Below, one piece after another: positions 1 to 6,133 of a stretch of DNA of 12,379 nt; the first letter of the stretch is position 1, and each line of letters begins with the position of its first letter. The position numbers and the translations under genes are program-made. Source of the DNA: JBHELQ01 sp046262995 (lineage in GTDB: Bacteria > Actinomycetota > Thermoleophilia > Solirubrobacterales > Thermoleophilaceae); assembly GCA_046262995.1 (NCBI GenBank), contig JBHELQ010000106.1, positions 1 through 12,379 on the forward strand, written 5' to 3'. The notes beneath the pieces were generated by a model. The model made no database searches. It saw only the letters and a program-made list of their open reading frames with translations, and was not told where the DNA came from.

Positions 1-1106
1 TCGGGCGGCGGTGGGGTCTTGCCGAAGGCCTCGTCGAGCGTGTTCGGCAGACGCACCGTCCGGTCGCGGTCGTCGATCGTCTGCAGCAGCTGCCGAAGCG
101 GCTTGACCGTCGGCTGCAGCTCGGGGGCCAGGGCCTTCAGCTCGCGGATGCTGGGCGCCGCCACGCGGAAGGCCTTCGTGCCGGCCACGGACGACTTGCC
201 GAGCGAGCGCGTCGCGGGCCGGGAGGCCTCCGAGAACGGCCCGATGCGCTTGAAGAAGGCGTACAGGGAGGGCGCCGCGCGCCTGAGGTCGGACAGCAAC
301 GGCACCTGCTCGTCGGAGAGCTCGCCGAGCCTGGCCATCGTGGGCCGGAGCTCCTGCAGGAAGCGCGGCAGCTTGTGCCACTGACGCGAGATGTCCTGGT
401 GCCGCGTGGCGGAGATTGCCGCCGTCTTGCCCGCCTCGACGGCCCAGCGCGAGACGTCCTTGCGGTTGGCCGCGAGCTCCGCCACGACCGTGTCGGAGTC
501 GGTCACGAAGTTCTTGATCACCTGGTTCTGGTCGCCGAGCAGCTTGAGCACCTTGCTCGTGTCGCGCAGTCCGGGCGCCGCGCGCTTCAGCACCGCCTGC
601 AGGTCATCCGGCCGGCCGGCAAGCCCCGTGCCGAGCTCCGTGATGATCAGGCGTAGGCGCTCTCGGGTCGGGCGGCGCTGGATGTCGTTGACGAGGTCCT
701 GGGGGATCGTGGACTGGTTGTGGGTCACGGACACGAAGCCACCATGCGTGGAGAGCCTGCGCCCCTTGCTTCCGGGCTGGCAGTCGACGTAGTACTCGCC
801 GATCACCGACTGCTGCAGGATCTGGCAGCTCGCGTCGCTGCGGAAGTCGCGGAACTTGGAGTCCGTGACCTTGGCCTCGACCACTGCCTGCGGCGCGTGC
901 CCCTTCGGCTTGCGCACGTCGAACTTCGTGGTCTTGCCGGCCTTGACGCCTCCGATGCGGAAGTCGCCGCCCTCGACCAGGCCGAAGGCGTTGTCGAAGG
1001 CGATCTTGTACGTGCGCGTCTTCTTGCCGCTGCTGGAGGCCCCGGACAGCAGGAGAGCGGCGACCACCGTGCCCACCACGACCGCGCCTGTGAAGAGTCG
1101 TCTCAT
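1..1106 (-). CDS. Mce/MlaD-family protein (C-terminus beyond the window edge)
   Basis: About 368 codons are visible; the gene continues past the left edge. It starts with ATG at 1106. The protein has a short basic N-terminus and one hydrophobic segment (about residues 6-24, no lipobox), then an MCE/MlaD beta-barrel domain at about residues 32-112 (YKIAFDNAFGLVEGGDFRIG near its start). A long helical region rich in Leu and charged residues follows. Cys94 and Cys109 lie inside the MCE domain and could form a disulfide outside the membrane. Mce proteins are substrate-binding or tunnel subunits of lipid-importing ABC systems, anchored by the N-terminal helix. The start codon overlaps the stop of the upstream mce gene by 4 nt (ATGA), so translation is probably coupled; no good Shine-Dalgarno is seen. 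No permease (YrbE/MlaE) or ATPase gene is visible. The family is certain; the transported lipid is unknown. Confidence 0.9.
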   Translation of the reverse strand, partial: MRRLFTGAVVVGTVVAALLLSGASSSGKKTRTYKIAFDNAFGLVEGGDFRIGGVKAGKTTKFDVRKPKGHAPQAVVEAKVTDSKFRDFRSDASCQILQQSVIGEYYVDCQPGSKGRRLSTHGGFVSVTHNQSTIPQDLVNDIQRRPTRERLRLIITELGTGLAGRPDDLQAVLKRAAPGLRDTSKVLKLLGDQNQVIKNFVTDSDTVVAELAANRKDVSRWAVEAGKTAAISATRHQDISRQWHKLPRFLQELRPTMARLGELSDEQVPLLSDLRRAAPSLYAFFKRIGPFSEASRPATRSLGKSSVAGTKAFRVAAPSIRELKALAPELQPTVKPLRQLLQTIDDRDRTVRLPNTLDEAFGKTPPPP

Positions 1107-2488
1107 GGGTAGCTCTGCACCGCGCGGTCGCCGTTACGGCAGTCGAGGGCCTTCTCCTCCTCGGAGCTGAGGACGTTCGAGCCGTCGGAGGCTGCCGCCT
1201 CGGCCCCGCCCGGGCAGCGCTTGTACTGGTTCTGCGCCACCGGCACGCCGGGGTTCGGCGGCAGGTTCTCGGACACGTTGTTGTGGGCCTTCGCGATCGA
1301 GCCGATGGCGTCGAAGCCGGGGCCCGTCGTGGAGAAGTCGTCGAACCAGCCCATCAGGTCGGTCGTGTAGGGACGGGCGAAAGCCGTCTCCGGGGTGCCG
1401 CCCTGGAATGCCTTGACGAGCGACGGGAAGGCCCCCTGCACGTTGCCGACCGAGACGCTGTGCCCGCCCGGCGACACACTGCGGTCGCGCTGGACGAGCG
1501 CGATGTCGTAGAGCGACGGGACGGTCGCGAGGAAGTTGATCAGGTCGTTGTCGCGGCCCCGGCGCTGGATCGCGAGCGAGAAGTCGCGCACCGTCGGCCG
1601 TGCGTCGTGGGCGAACCTGCGCGTCTGGCGGAGGAACGGCCGCAGCCTGCGAGCCACCGGTATCGAGGCGTCCACCAGCGGGTCGAGGTCGTCCAGTGCG
1701 GCGCGCAGGTTGACGAACGTCGTGTTCGCCTGGCGCATGAACGGCGGCAGGTTCACGACCGCCTCGTACAGCGCGCGCTTCTGGTCGCCGAGCGCGCGGA
1801 AGGTGTCGTTCAGGTTCGGGATCAGCTCGGACAGGTCCTGCTTCTTCTCAGCCAGCGCGGTCAGCAGCTTGGCGCTCTGGACGAGGAAGGCCTTCAGGGT
1901 CGGCTCGTCGCGCGTGAGCTCCCTGAACAGCCGGCTCGAGGTGGCGAAGTTCGGGTTGAGGTACTGCCAGCCGGTGTTCGCGAGATCCGCCTTGCCCCGG
2001 AACTGCCGGGCCTGGTTCTTGAAGAACTTCTGGAGCGCCCGGCGCGTGGGCGGATCGAGTGTGTTGAAGAGCTCGTCGATGTCGACCGCGGTGGTCGTCC
2101 TGGCAGAGTCGATCAGGCCGCCGTCCGGAATGTCCCTCGAGCCGTTCGGCGGCAGCGTCAGGTCGATGTAGCGGTTGGCGAGACCTGACTGCGAGAACTG
2201 GCGAATCGTCGCGCGCGTGCCCTCGCGCAGCGGCGAATGGTCACCGTCGATCTTCATGCTGATCTCGGCCTGGCCGTCGTCCGTGATCTTGATCTTCTTG
2301 ACGGAGCCGATCGGCACTCCGCCCGTCGTGACCGGGTTGCCCTTGACGAGCTGGCCGGCGTTGATGAAGCGGGCCTTGACCTGGTAGCCGCTCGCGCCGG
2401 AGCCGAACAGCACGATGGCGACCAGCACCACAGCGGCGATTACCGCGCCAAGGGCGGCGGCGCGTCCTACCCCGCTGACTGATCGCAT
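1103..2488 (-). CDS. Mce/MlaD-family protein
   Basis: A 461-residue protein, typical of actinobacterial Mce proteins. A hydrophobic anchor spans about residues 9-29. The MCE/MlaD domain spans about 35-112: YQVKARFINAGQLVKG leads in, GVPIGSVKKI is the characteristic 'GVxVGxV' strand, and SGLANRYIDL closes the domain. A long helical, probably coiled-coil, region (about 135-330) follows, then a Gly/Asn/Pro-rich C-terminus with Cys425 and Cys450 that could pair. The likely role is the extracytoplasmic lipid-binding subunit of an Mce ABC transporter. It is the first gene of the visible mce operon and overlaps the next mce gene by 4 nt. The ATG at 2488 has GAGG 8 nt upstream (minus strand), supporting this start. 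Mce operons usually open with two yrbE permease genes; none lies upstream here. Confidence 0.92.
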   Translation of the reverse strand: MRSVSGVGRAAALGAVIAAVVLVAIVLFGSGASGYQVKARFINAGQLVKGNPVTTGGVPIGSVKKIKITDDGQAEISMKIDGDHSPLREGTRATIRQFSQSGLANRYIDLTLPPNGSRDIPDGGLIDSARTTTAVDIDELFNTLDPPTRRALQKFFKNQARQFRGKADLANTGWQYLNPNFATSSRLFRELTRDEPTLKAFLVQSAKLLTALAEKKQDLSELIPNLNDTFRALGDQKRALYEAVVNLPPFMRQANTTFVNLRAALDDLDPLVDASIPVARRLRPFLRQTRRFAHDARPTVRDFSLAIQRRGRDNDLINFLATVPSLYDIALVQRDRSVSPGGHSVSVGNVQGAFPSLVKAFQGGTPETAFARPYTTDLMGWFDDFSTTGPGFDAIGSIAKAHNNVSENLPPNPGVPVAQNQYKRCPGGAEAAASDGSNVLSSEEEKALDCRNGDRAVQSYP

Positions 2489-2508
2489 GTCCCTTGCCTC
2501 AGCTCCTC

Positions 2509-2548
2509 CCGGCCGACTACGCCGTCTTGGCGTCCCTATGCCGGCCGA
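2509..2548 (-). promoter_or_regulatory. Nested inverted repeat in the mce leader
   Basis: Upstream of the mce start, an octamer CCGGCCGA occurs at 2509-2516 and again at 2541-2548; its CGGCCG core is self-complementary, so the two copies can pair. Between them, ACGCC (2519-2523) and GGCGT (2529-2533) can form an inner hairpin with a 5-nt loop. If transcribed, the structure would sit just upstream of the ribosome-binding region. It could be a leader structure or a protein site. The rest of 2489-2660 shows no convincing promoter, only a locally AT-richer patch near 2615-2640 and a short CAACAACAAC tract near 2590. Confidence 0.3.
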
Positions 2549-2660
2549 AGGCGGTCATCCTTGCAGATCGAGGAGTACCCGCGCGACGGTTGTTGTTGTC
2601 CGCCCACAGAGACTTGTTAATGCAGGCTTAAGAGTCGCCGAAAGGGGCCGGGCGGCGCCT

Positions 2661-2939
2661 TCAAGCGGGGTCGGGCTCTTCCTCGCCGGGCCAGGTGCCG
2701 GTGACGCTCATGAAGGCTTCGCGCGACCCTCGATCGGTGGCCGTCTTGACCGCCCGGAAGATCGCGCCCTGGACGGCCGCGGCGGCGATCAGCTTCGCCC
2801 AGGGCACGTCCCGCTGCGAGCCGTCGGGCGGCTCCTCCTCGTCCACCAGGCCCCAGACGCCGTCGAAGATCTTCTTCCCGACGAAGCCGGCCAGCAGCCC
2901 GCCCGTGATGCTGAACGGTATGAAGAGGACCTTTGCCAC
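2661..2939 (-). CDS. DUF4235 small membrane protein
   Basis: A 92-residue protein that matches DUF4235, an actinobacterial family of small membrane proteins of unknown function. It has an N-terminal hydrophobic stretch with glycines (about residues 5-24), a short acidic loop (EEEPPDG, 34-40), and a second amphipathic/hydrophobic segment. That segment carries the family-like pattern WAKLIAAAAVQGAIFRAVK, and the protein ends in a TGTWPGE motif. The reading frame stays open upstream through the tRNA, but the GTG at 2939 is preferred. Homologous sequence begins there, and a TATACA box ends 6 nt before it, as expected for a leaderless message. The tRNA-Leu gene lies 65 nt upstream on the same strand. 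No function should be assigned beyond the family. Confidence 0.8.
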   Translation of the reverse strand: MAKVLFIPFSITGGLLAGFVGKKIFDGVWGLVDEEEPPDGSQRDVPWAKLIAAAAVQGAIFRAVKTATDRGSREAFMSVTGTWPGEEEPDPA

Positions 2940-2945
2940 GCCGGC

Positions 2946-2951
2946 TGTATA
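2946..2951 (-). promoter_or_regulatory. -10 box of the DUF4235 gene
   Basis: On the minus strand TATACA is followed by 6 nt and then the GTG start, placing the expected transcription start on or next to the first base of the start codon. No Shine-Dalgarno is present and no clear -35 is seen. This predicts a leaderless mRNA. Confidence 0.45.
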
Positions 2952-2963
2952 CCACAAGCCTCT

Positions 2964-2986
2964 AGCCCTACTCGAGCTTGAGGGCT
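2964..2986 (-). terminator. Possible hairpin terminator after tRNA-Leu
   Basis: AGCCCT and AGGGCT form a 6-bp stem around an 11-nt loop, 18 nt downstream of the tRNA 3' end on the minus strand. No U-tract follows, so termination activity is uncertain; it may simply mark the tRNA trailer end. Confidence 0.3.
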
Positions 2987-3004
2987 GCAGCGGTTCGATT
3001 CCAG

Positions 3005-3091
3005 TGCCCGGGGTGGGATTCGAACCCACACGCCCCCCAATGGAGGCAGGGGGGTTTAAGCCCCCGGTGTCTACCATTCCACCACCCGGGC
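3005..3091 (-). tRNA. tRNA-Leu (anticodon UAA)
   Basis: An 87-nt class II tRNA folds completely. The acceptor stem pairs GCCCGGG (3085-3091) with CCCGGGC. The D-arm has GGTGGAATGGTAGACAC, typical of tRNA-Leu. The anticodon stem GGGGG/CCCCC holds the loop CUUAAAC, giving anticodon UAA. The long variable arm pairs GCCUCC with GGGGGC around AUU. The T-arm is GTGGG-TTCGAAT-CCCAC, and the discriminator base is A. CCA is not encoded; the next bases are CTG. This tRNA reads UUA (and by wobble UUG), the rarest leucine codon in a genome of this composition. It is the same isoacceptor as Streptomyces bldA. Confidence 0.95.
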
Positions 3092-3097
3092 CCCACC

Positions 3098-3126
3098 AGT
3101 CTAGGCGCACGCGGAACCGCAACTTC
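3098..3126 (-). promoter_or_regulatory. Putative tRNA-Leu promoter
   Basis: On the minus strand TAGACT (3098-3103) ends 6 nt before the first base of the mature tRNA, a correct -10 spacing if the primary transcript starts at or near the tRNA 5' end. A weak GAAGTT hexamer lies 17 nt further upstream (3121-3126). It overlaps the divergent putative promoter of the sigma-factor gene. Confidence 0.4.
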
Positions 3127-3140
3127 GCCGCTGCTACGGT
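3113..3140 (+). promoter_or_regulatory. Putative promoter of the sigma-factor gene
   Basis: GGAACC (3113-3118) and TACGGT (3135-3140) are separated by 16 nt and lie 42 nt before the TTG start. GGAAC resembles the -35 element of many ECF-sigma promoters, which would fit autoregulation, while TACGGT resembles a housekeeping -10. The assignment is tentative. A GGGACGAG sequence 2 nt before the TTG at 3183 is too close to be a good Shine-Dalgarno. Confidence 0.3.
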
Positions 3141-3182
3141 GTCTCCGGGGCCGAGACCCGCGGCTCGCTGCCGGGACGAGAC

Positions 3183-4568
3183 TTGGAAGCCTCCGCTCTT
3201 CAACACGCCGCGCAGTTCCCCGCGCTAGCCGGCCGGTCGCCCTTGATGCGGCTGCAGGGAGACGAGCGCCTGGTAGCGCTCATCCGTCAGGGCCATCACG
3301 GCGCCTTCGAGGCGCTCGTCCAGCGCTATCAGCCCCGGCTGCTCGCCTTCTGCCGGCACATGCTGGGCTCGCAGGAGGACGCCGAGGACGTCCTTCAGGA
3401 GGTCTTCGCCGCCGCCTTCAACGCGATCCGCGCCGACGAGCGCCACATCAACGCCCGGCCCTGGCTCTACCGGATCGCCCGCAACCGCTGCCTGAATCAC
3501 CTGCGCCGGCCGCAGCCGACGGGTCAGGACTCGATGGACATCTTCGAGCGCGACGGCGGGACCACGACGGCCGACACCGTTCACAAGCGGGAGGAGTTCC
3601 GCCACATCGTGGCCGACGTCCAGGACCTGCCGGAGACCCAGCGGAGCGCCCTGCTGCTGCGTGAGATCGACGCGCTCTCGTATGACCAGATCGCGGAGGC
3701 GATGGACACGACCGTGCCGAGCGTCAAGTCCCTACTAGTGCGCGCGCGCGTATCTCTTGCCGAGGCCTCCGAGGCGCGGCTCTTGACCTGCGACGAGGTC
3801 CGGCTGGAGCTCGGCGAGGTGGCAGAGGGACTCGGCAGGAGCTCGGCCCCGGTCCGCCGTCACCTTCGTCAGTGCGAGCGCTGCCGCATCTTCAAGGGCG
3901 AGCTGCGCAAAAGCTCCCGGGCGCTCGCCGCCGTGTACCCGATCGGCCCGTTCGTGCTGCTGAAGCTCTCGCTCGCGAAGCTCGGCCTGGGCGGCGCGTC
4001 GGCCGCGACCTCCGGCGGCGGAGCGGCCGCCGGCGGAGCCGGCCTTGCGGGCGGCACGGCCGGCGGCATCAGCGCGAGCGGAGCCGTCTCGGCGGGGATA
4101 GGCACGCTGGCCACGAAGGCCACCGTTGGAATGGCCGCCGCCGTGATCGTGACCGCCGGCGCGGTGGAGGTCCGCCACTCCCGTCCCGAGGCCGGCGTGG
4201 TCCCGTCGACCCACGTAGCGAGCGCGCCGCCGCCCGCGACCGTCAGGCCGGCGGCGCCCGACACCACGCGGGTGAAGGTGGACCCCACGCCGAAGCCCGT
4301 CGTGAGGACCGCCCCGGCCCCCGTCCCGCCACCCACGCCCCCGCAGCCCGCCGCTAAGAAGCCGGACACGGTGCAGAAGGACAGCTCGACGGTCACGCTC
4401 GAGACGGCGCAGGGAGAGTCCGCCACGCCACCTCCGGGCGAGCCCACCGAGCCCGCGAGCCCCCCGGGCGAGTCGACGGGCGCGCCCCAGCAGCCGCCGC
4501 CGGCCCCACCGGCCGGCGAGCCCACGGCCCCGGCGCCGGCCAACACCCCGGCCACCACCGGCCCCTAG
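3183..4568 (+). CDS. ECF-type RNA polymerase sigma factor fused to a zinc-binding, membrane-anchored anti-sigma-like segment
   Basis: A 461-residue fusion. Sigma region 2 spans about residues 36-108 (DAEDVLQEVF and RPWLYRIARNRCLNHLRR are diagnostic). Region 4 spans about 137-195 (LPETQRSALLLRE, then the helix-turn-helix LSYDQIAEAMDTTVPSVKSL). A ZAS-like anti-sigma zinc motif follows: Cys203, His227, Cys231, Cys234 (H-x3-C-x2-C). Then come a hydrophobic stretch (about 251-268), a Gly/Ala-rich linker, a probable membrane helix (about 313-330) and a Pro/Thr-rich tail of about 115 residues, probably outside the cell. Role: directs RNA polymerase to a regulon while tethered to the membrane. The start is uncertain: TTG at 3183 is used because the MEASALQ-type N-terminus looks like related proteins I recall; ATG at 3246 is the alternative and begins right before region 2. 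The gene stands alone and has no separate anti-sigma partner. Confidence 0.9.
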   Translation: MEASALQHAAQFPALAGRSPLMRLQGDERLVALIRQGHHGAFEALVQRYQPRLLAFCRHMLGSQEDAEDVLQEVFAAAFNAIRADERHINARPWLYRIARNRCLNHLRRPQPTGQDSMDIFERDGGTTTADTVHKREEFRHIVADVQDLPETQRSALLLREIDALSYDQIAEAMDTTVPSVKSLLVRARVSLAEASEARLLTCDEVRLELGEVAEGLGRSSAPVRRHLRQCERCRIFKGELRKSSRALAAVYPIGPFVLLKLSLAKLGLGGASAATSGGGAAAGGAGLAGGTAGGISASGAVSAGIGTLATKATVGMAAAVIVTAGAVEVRHSRPEAGVVPSTHVASAPPPATVRPAAPDTTRVKVDPTPKPVVRTAPAPVPPPTPPQPAAKKPDTVQKDSSTVTLETAQGESATPPPGEPTEPASPPGESTGAPQQPPPAPPAGEPTAPAPANTPATTGP

Positions 4569-4581
4569 CCGGCGGCCGGCT
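4567..4581. terminator. Hairpin at the sigma/R2lox convergent junction
   Basis: AGCCGG and CCGGCT form a 6-bp GC-rich stem around a CGG loop between the convergent stop codons; the stem begins inside the TAG stop of the sigma gene. It has no T-tract on either side, but symmetry and position suggest a bidirectional terminator or pause site. Confidence 0.4.
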
Positions 4582-4586
4582 GGTCG

Positions 4587-5534
4587 CTAGGACGCGACGG
4601 GCGACAGCCCGATCACCTTGAGCCGACGCTCGAGGCACTTCATCGCGAACTCCCGCGTCTCGTCCATCGTGTAGCCGATGGGCTCCATCCCGCGCTCCCG
4701 GATCCAGCGCGGCTCGAGCACGCCGTCGGCGGCCGGCCCGCACTCCACGAGGGTGCGCTGGATCGCATCGCGGTAGCGCTCGTCGCGGTCGGCCATCTCG
4801 CGCAGGAAGCGCGCCCCGAACGCCACGTGGCGGTGCTCGTCGCGCGCGACGTTGTTGAAGCCCTCGACGAACCCCGGCAGCGTTCCCTGCTCCTCGTTGT
4901 AGTCGATGATGAAGTGCTGGCCCGTCAGGGCGAGCATCCCCTCGATGACCATGTGGTAGAGCGTGATCGCCTCGACGAGTGTCTCGAGGTCCTCGGGGTG
5001 GCGGGCGAGCCGGTCCACCCGGCTCTTCAGCATCTCGTCGAAGAGCACGCCGAACTCCGGGTTCAGGTGCTCGCTGGTCTCGGCCAGGCGGTCCTGGAGG
5101 TTGTCGGCCTCGAGCACGCCGACCTCCTCGTAGAAGCGGTTGAAGAAGGCCACGTGCCTGGCCTCGTCGGCGATCTGTGTGCAGAGGAAGATCTGCATCT
5201 CCTCGGTCGGCGCCGCCCGCATCATGGGCCCCAGCTCCTCGGCCACCTTCTGCTCCCCGATGAAGAAGGACGACAGCCCGTACATGCGCTGGAAGCGCTC
5301 GTCGGGGGGAATGCGCTCGTGCCAGTCGATCCGGTCCTGCGTGAAGTCCACGTCCTGGGTGCGCCACTGCTGGCGCTCCCAGAGCCGGTAGAGCTCCGCG
5401 TAGCTCAGGAGGTTGACCTCGCCGCGGTCGGCGGAGGCCTGGAGCGCCGGGTCGCTCGTCGCCTGGAAGTCGTCCCGCTCGGTCCTCGGGATCGCCTCGG
5501 AGCCTGTCGTCGGTCCTCGCTCGAATCGCGCCAC
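4587..5534 (-). CDS. R2-like ligand-binding oxidase (R2lox-type ferritin-like di-metal protein)
   Basis: Residues are numbered from a TTG at 5573, the longest frame (328 aa). The six metal ligands of the ribonucleotide reductase R2/R2lox fold are present: Glu107, Glu137 and His140 (DEARH), Glu211 (EGMLAL), Glu246 and His249 (RDEHRH). The residue 4 after His140, where class Ia R2 carries its radical tyrosine, is Phe144. Val110 and Tyr206 stand exactly where R2lox proteins form a Val-Tyr ether crosslink (metal Glu +3, and 5 before the third Glu). This favours an Mn/Fe oxidase over an R2 subunit, and no R1 gene is near. The natural substrate of the family is unknown. GTG at 5534 is preferred as start because TACCCT lies 9 nt upstream and the preceding 13 codons look non-coding; TTG at 5573 remains possible. 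The product from 5534 has 315 residues. The gene follows the lipoprotein gene by 48 nt. Confidence 0.85.
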   Translation of the reverse strand: MARFERGPTTGSEAIPRTERDDFQATSDPALQASADRGEVNLLSYAELYRLWERQQWRTQDVDFTQDRIDWHERIPPDERFQRMYGLSSFFIGEQKVAEELGPMMRAAPTEEMQIFLCTQIADEARHVAFFNRFYEEVGVLEADNLQDRLAETSEHLNPEFGVLFDEMLKSRVDRLARHPEDLETLVEAITLYHMVIEGMLALTGQHFIIDYNEEQGTLPGFVEGFNNVARDEHRHVAFGARFLREMADRDERYRDAIQRTLVECGPAADGVLEPRWIRERGMEPIGYTMDETREFAMKCLERRLKVIGLSPVAS

Positions 5535-5543
5535 GGCGAGGCC

Positions 5544-5549
5544 AGGGTA
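5544..5549 (-). promoter_or_regulatory. -10-like box before the R2lox gene
   Basis: On the minus strand TACCCT lies 9 nt before the GTG at 5534, with TTGGCC a further 18 nt upstream as a possible -35. No Shine-Dalgarno is visible. The rhomboid-like gene has the same hexamer 8 nt before its GTG. Confidence 0.4.
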
Positions 5550-5582
5550 GCCCACTCCCGCCCGGCCGGCCAACGATGACCG

Positions 5583-6083
5583 TCAGGGACCGGGCTCGGC
5601 GTCGGCGACCACCCGGACCGCCGAGCCGCCCGGGAGGGAGACGCCGCGCACCGAGCTTCCGGGCCGCAGGCCGTCCATGGTCGTCGAGTCCTTGCGGTGC
5701 GGGACGCCGGCGACGATGGTGGCGCCGGGGAACCTCAGGCGGTAGGGCAGGCCGTCCACGGAGCGCAGCCGCACCAGCACGGAGATGTACGGCGGCACGT
5801 GCACCGTGCGCGGGGAGATCCGTCCTCCGCGGCCGGTGAAGGAGGCGGGCACCCGGGCCGGCTGCTCGTCCCCGGCGCCGCCCGGCTGCTCCTCCGGCGA
5901 GCGCTTGCCGGTCTTCGGCGGCGGCTGGGGGACGGGCGGCCGGCTGCCGCCCGTCGTGTCCGCAGGGGCCGTCGGTCCCCCCGCCGGGGCGCGCTGCTTC
6001 GCGGCTTTGTGCGGCTCGTCGTCCCCCCCGCAGCCCGCGCCCAGGAGCAGGCCGAGCAGGCACGCGAGCAGCGCCCCACGCAT
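5583..6083 (-). CDS. Putative lipoprotein with a cupredoxin-like C-terminal domain
   Basis: A 166-residue secreted protein. MRGALLACLLGLLLGAGCGG is a lipoprotein-type signal with the lipidated cysteine probably Cys18; the -3 residue is Gly, so the lipobox is not canonical. A low-complexity Pro/Gly/Lys linker (about 25-80) follows. The C-terminal beta-rich domain (about 88-166) has the rhythm of a cupredoxin fold: PRTVHVPPYISVLVRLRSVD, then GLRPGSSVRGV, ending in EPGP. I see no His/Cys/Met set for copper, so it would be a metal-free relative. The fold is inference from pattern; the function is unknown. ATG at 6083 is chosen because it puts the signal peptide at the N-terminus. The frame is open to a GTG at 6155, which would add 24 residues and overlap the divergent small gene. 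It lies 48 nt upstream of the R2lox gene and may be co-transcribed. Confidence 0.7.
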   Translation of the reverse strand: MRGALLACLLGLLLGAGCGGDDEPHKAAKQRAPAGGPTAPADTTGGSRPPVPQPPPKTGKRSPEEQPGGAGDEQPARVPASFTGRGGRISPRTVHVPPYISVLVRLRSVDGLPYRLRFPGATIVAGVPHRKDSTTMDGLRPGSSVRGVSLPGGSAVRVVADAEPGP

Positions 6084-6122
6084 CAAGCCGCGGCCGCCGC
6101 CTGCCGATACCGACCGGAAGAC

Positions 6123-6127
6123 GGAGG
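6123..6127 (+). promoter_or_regulatory. Ribosome-binding site of the 65-codon gene
   Basis: GGAGG is placed 6 nt before the GTG at 6134. This is the best Shine-Dalgarno in the window, and it is the main argument that the short gene behind it is real. Confidence 0.65.
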
Positions 6128-6133
6128 AATGCT

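Noticed and set aside
1283..2188. A 301-codon plus-strand frame opposite the mce gene
   Set aside because: Arg/Glu/Val-rich mirror of the mce coding sequence; the mce protein has a clear MCE domain, so this is an antisense shadow.
2589..2601. Short GTTGTTGTTG tract as a possible repeat element
   Set aside because: Only about three units of a trinucleotide; too short to be a meaningful repeat or regulatory array.
2661..3206. A longer version of the DUF4235 gene, 181 codons, reading through the tRNA
   Set aside because: It would translate the whole tRNA-Leu gene. The family sequence begins at the GTG at 2939, and a -10 box sits 6 nt before it.
3246..4568. ATG at 3246 as the sigma-factor start
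   Set aside because: Not excluded, but it has no Shine-Dalgarno and would start just before region 2. The TTG at 3183 better fits related N-termini as I recall them, so it is kept as the alternative only.
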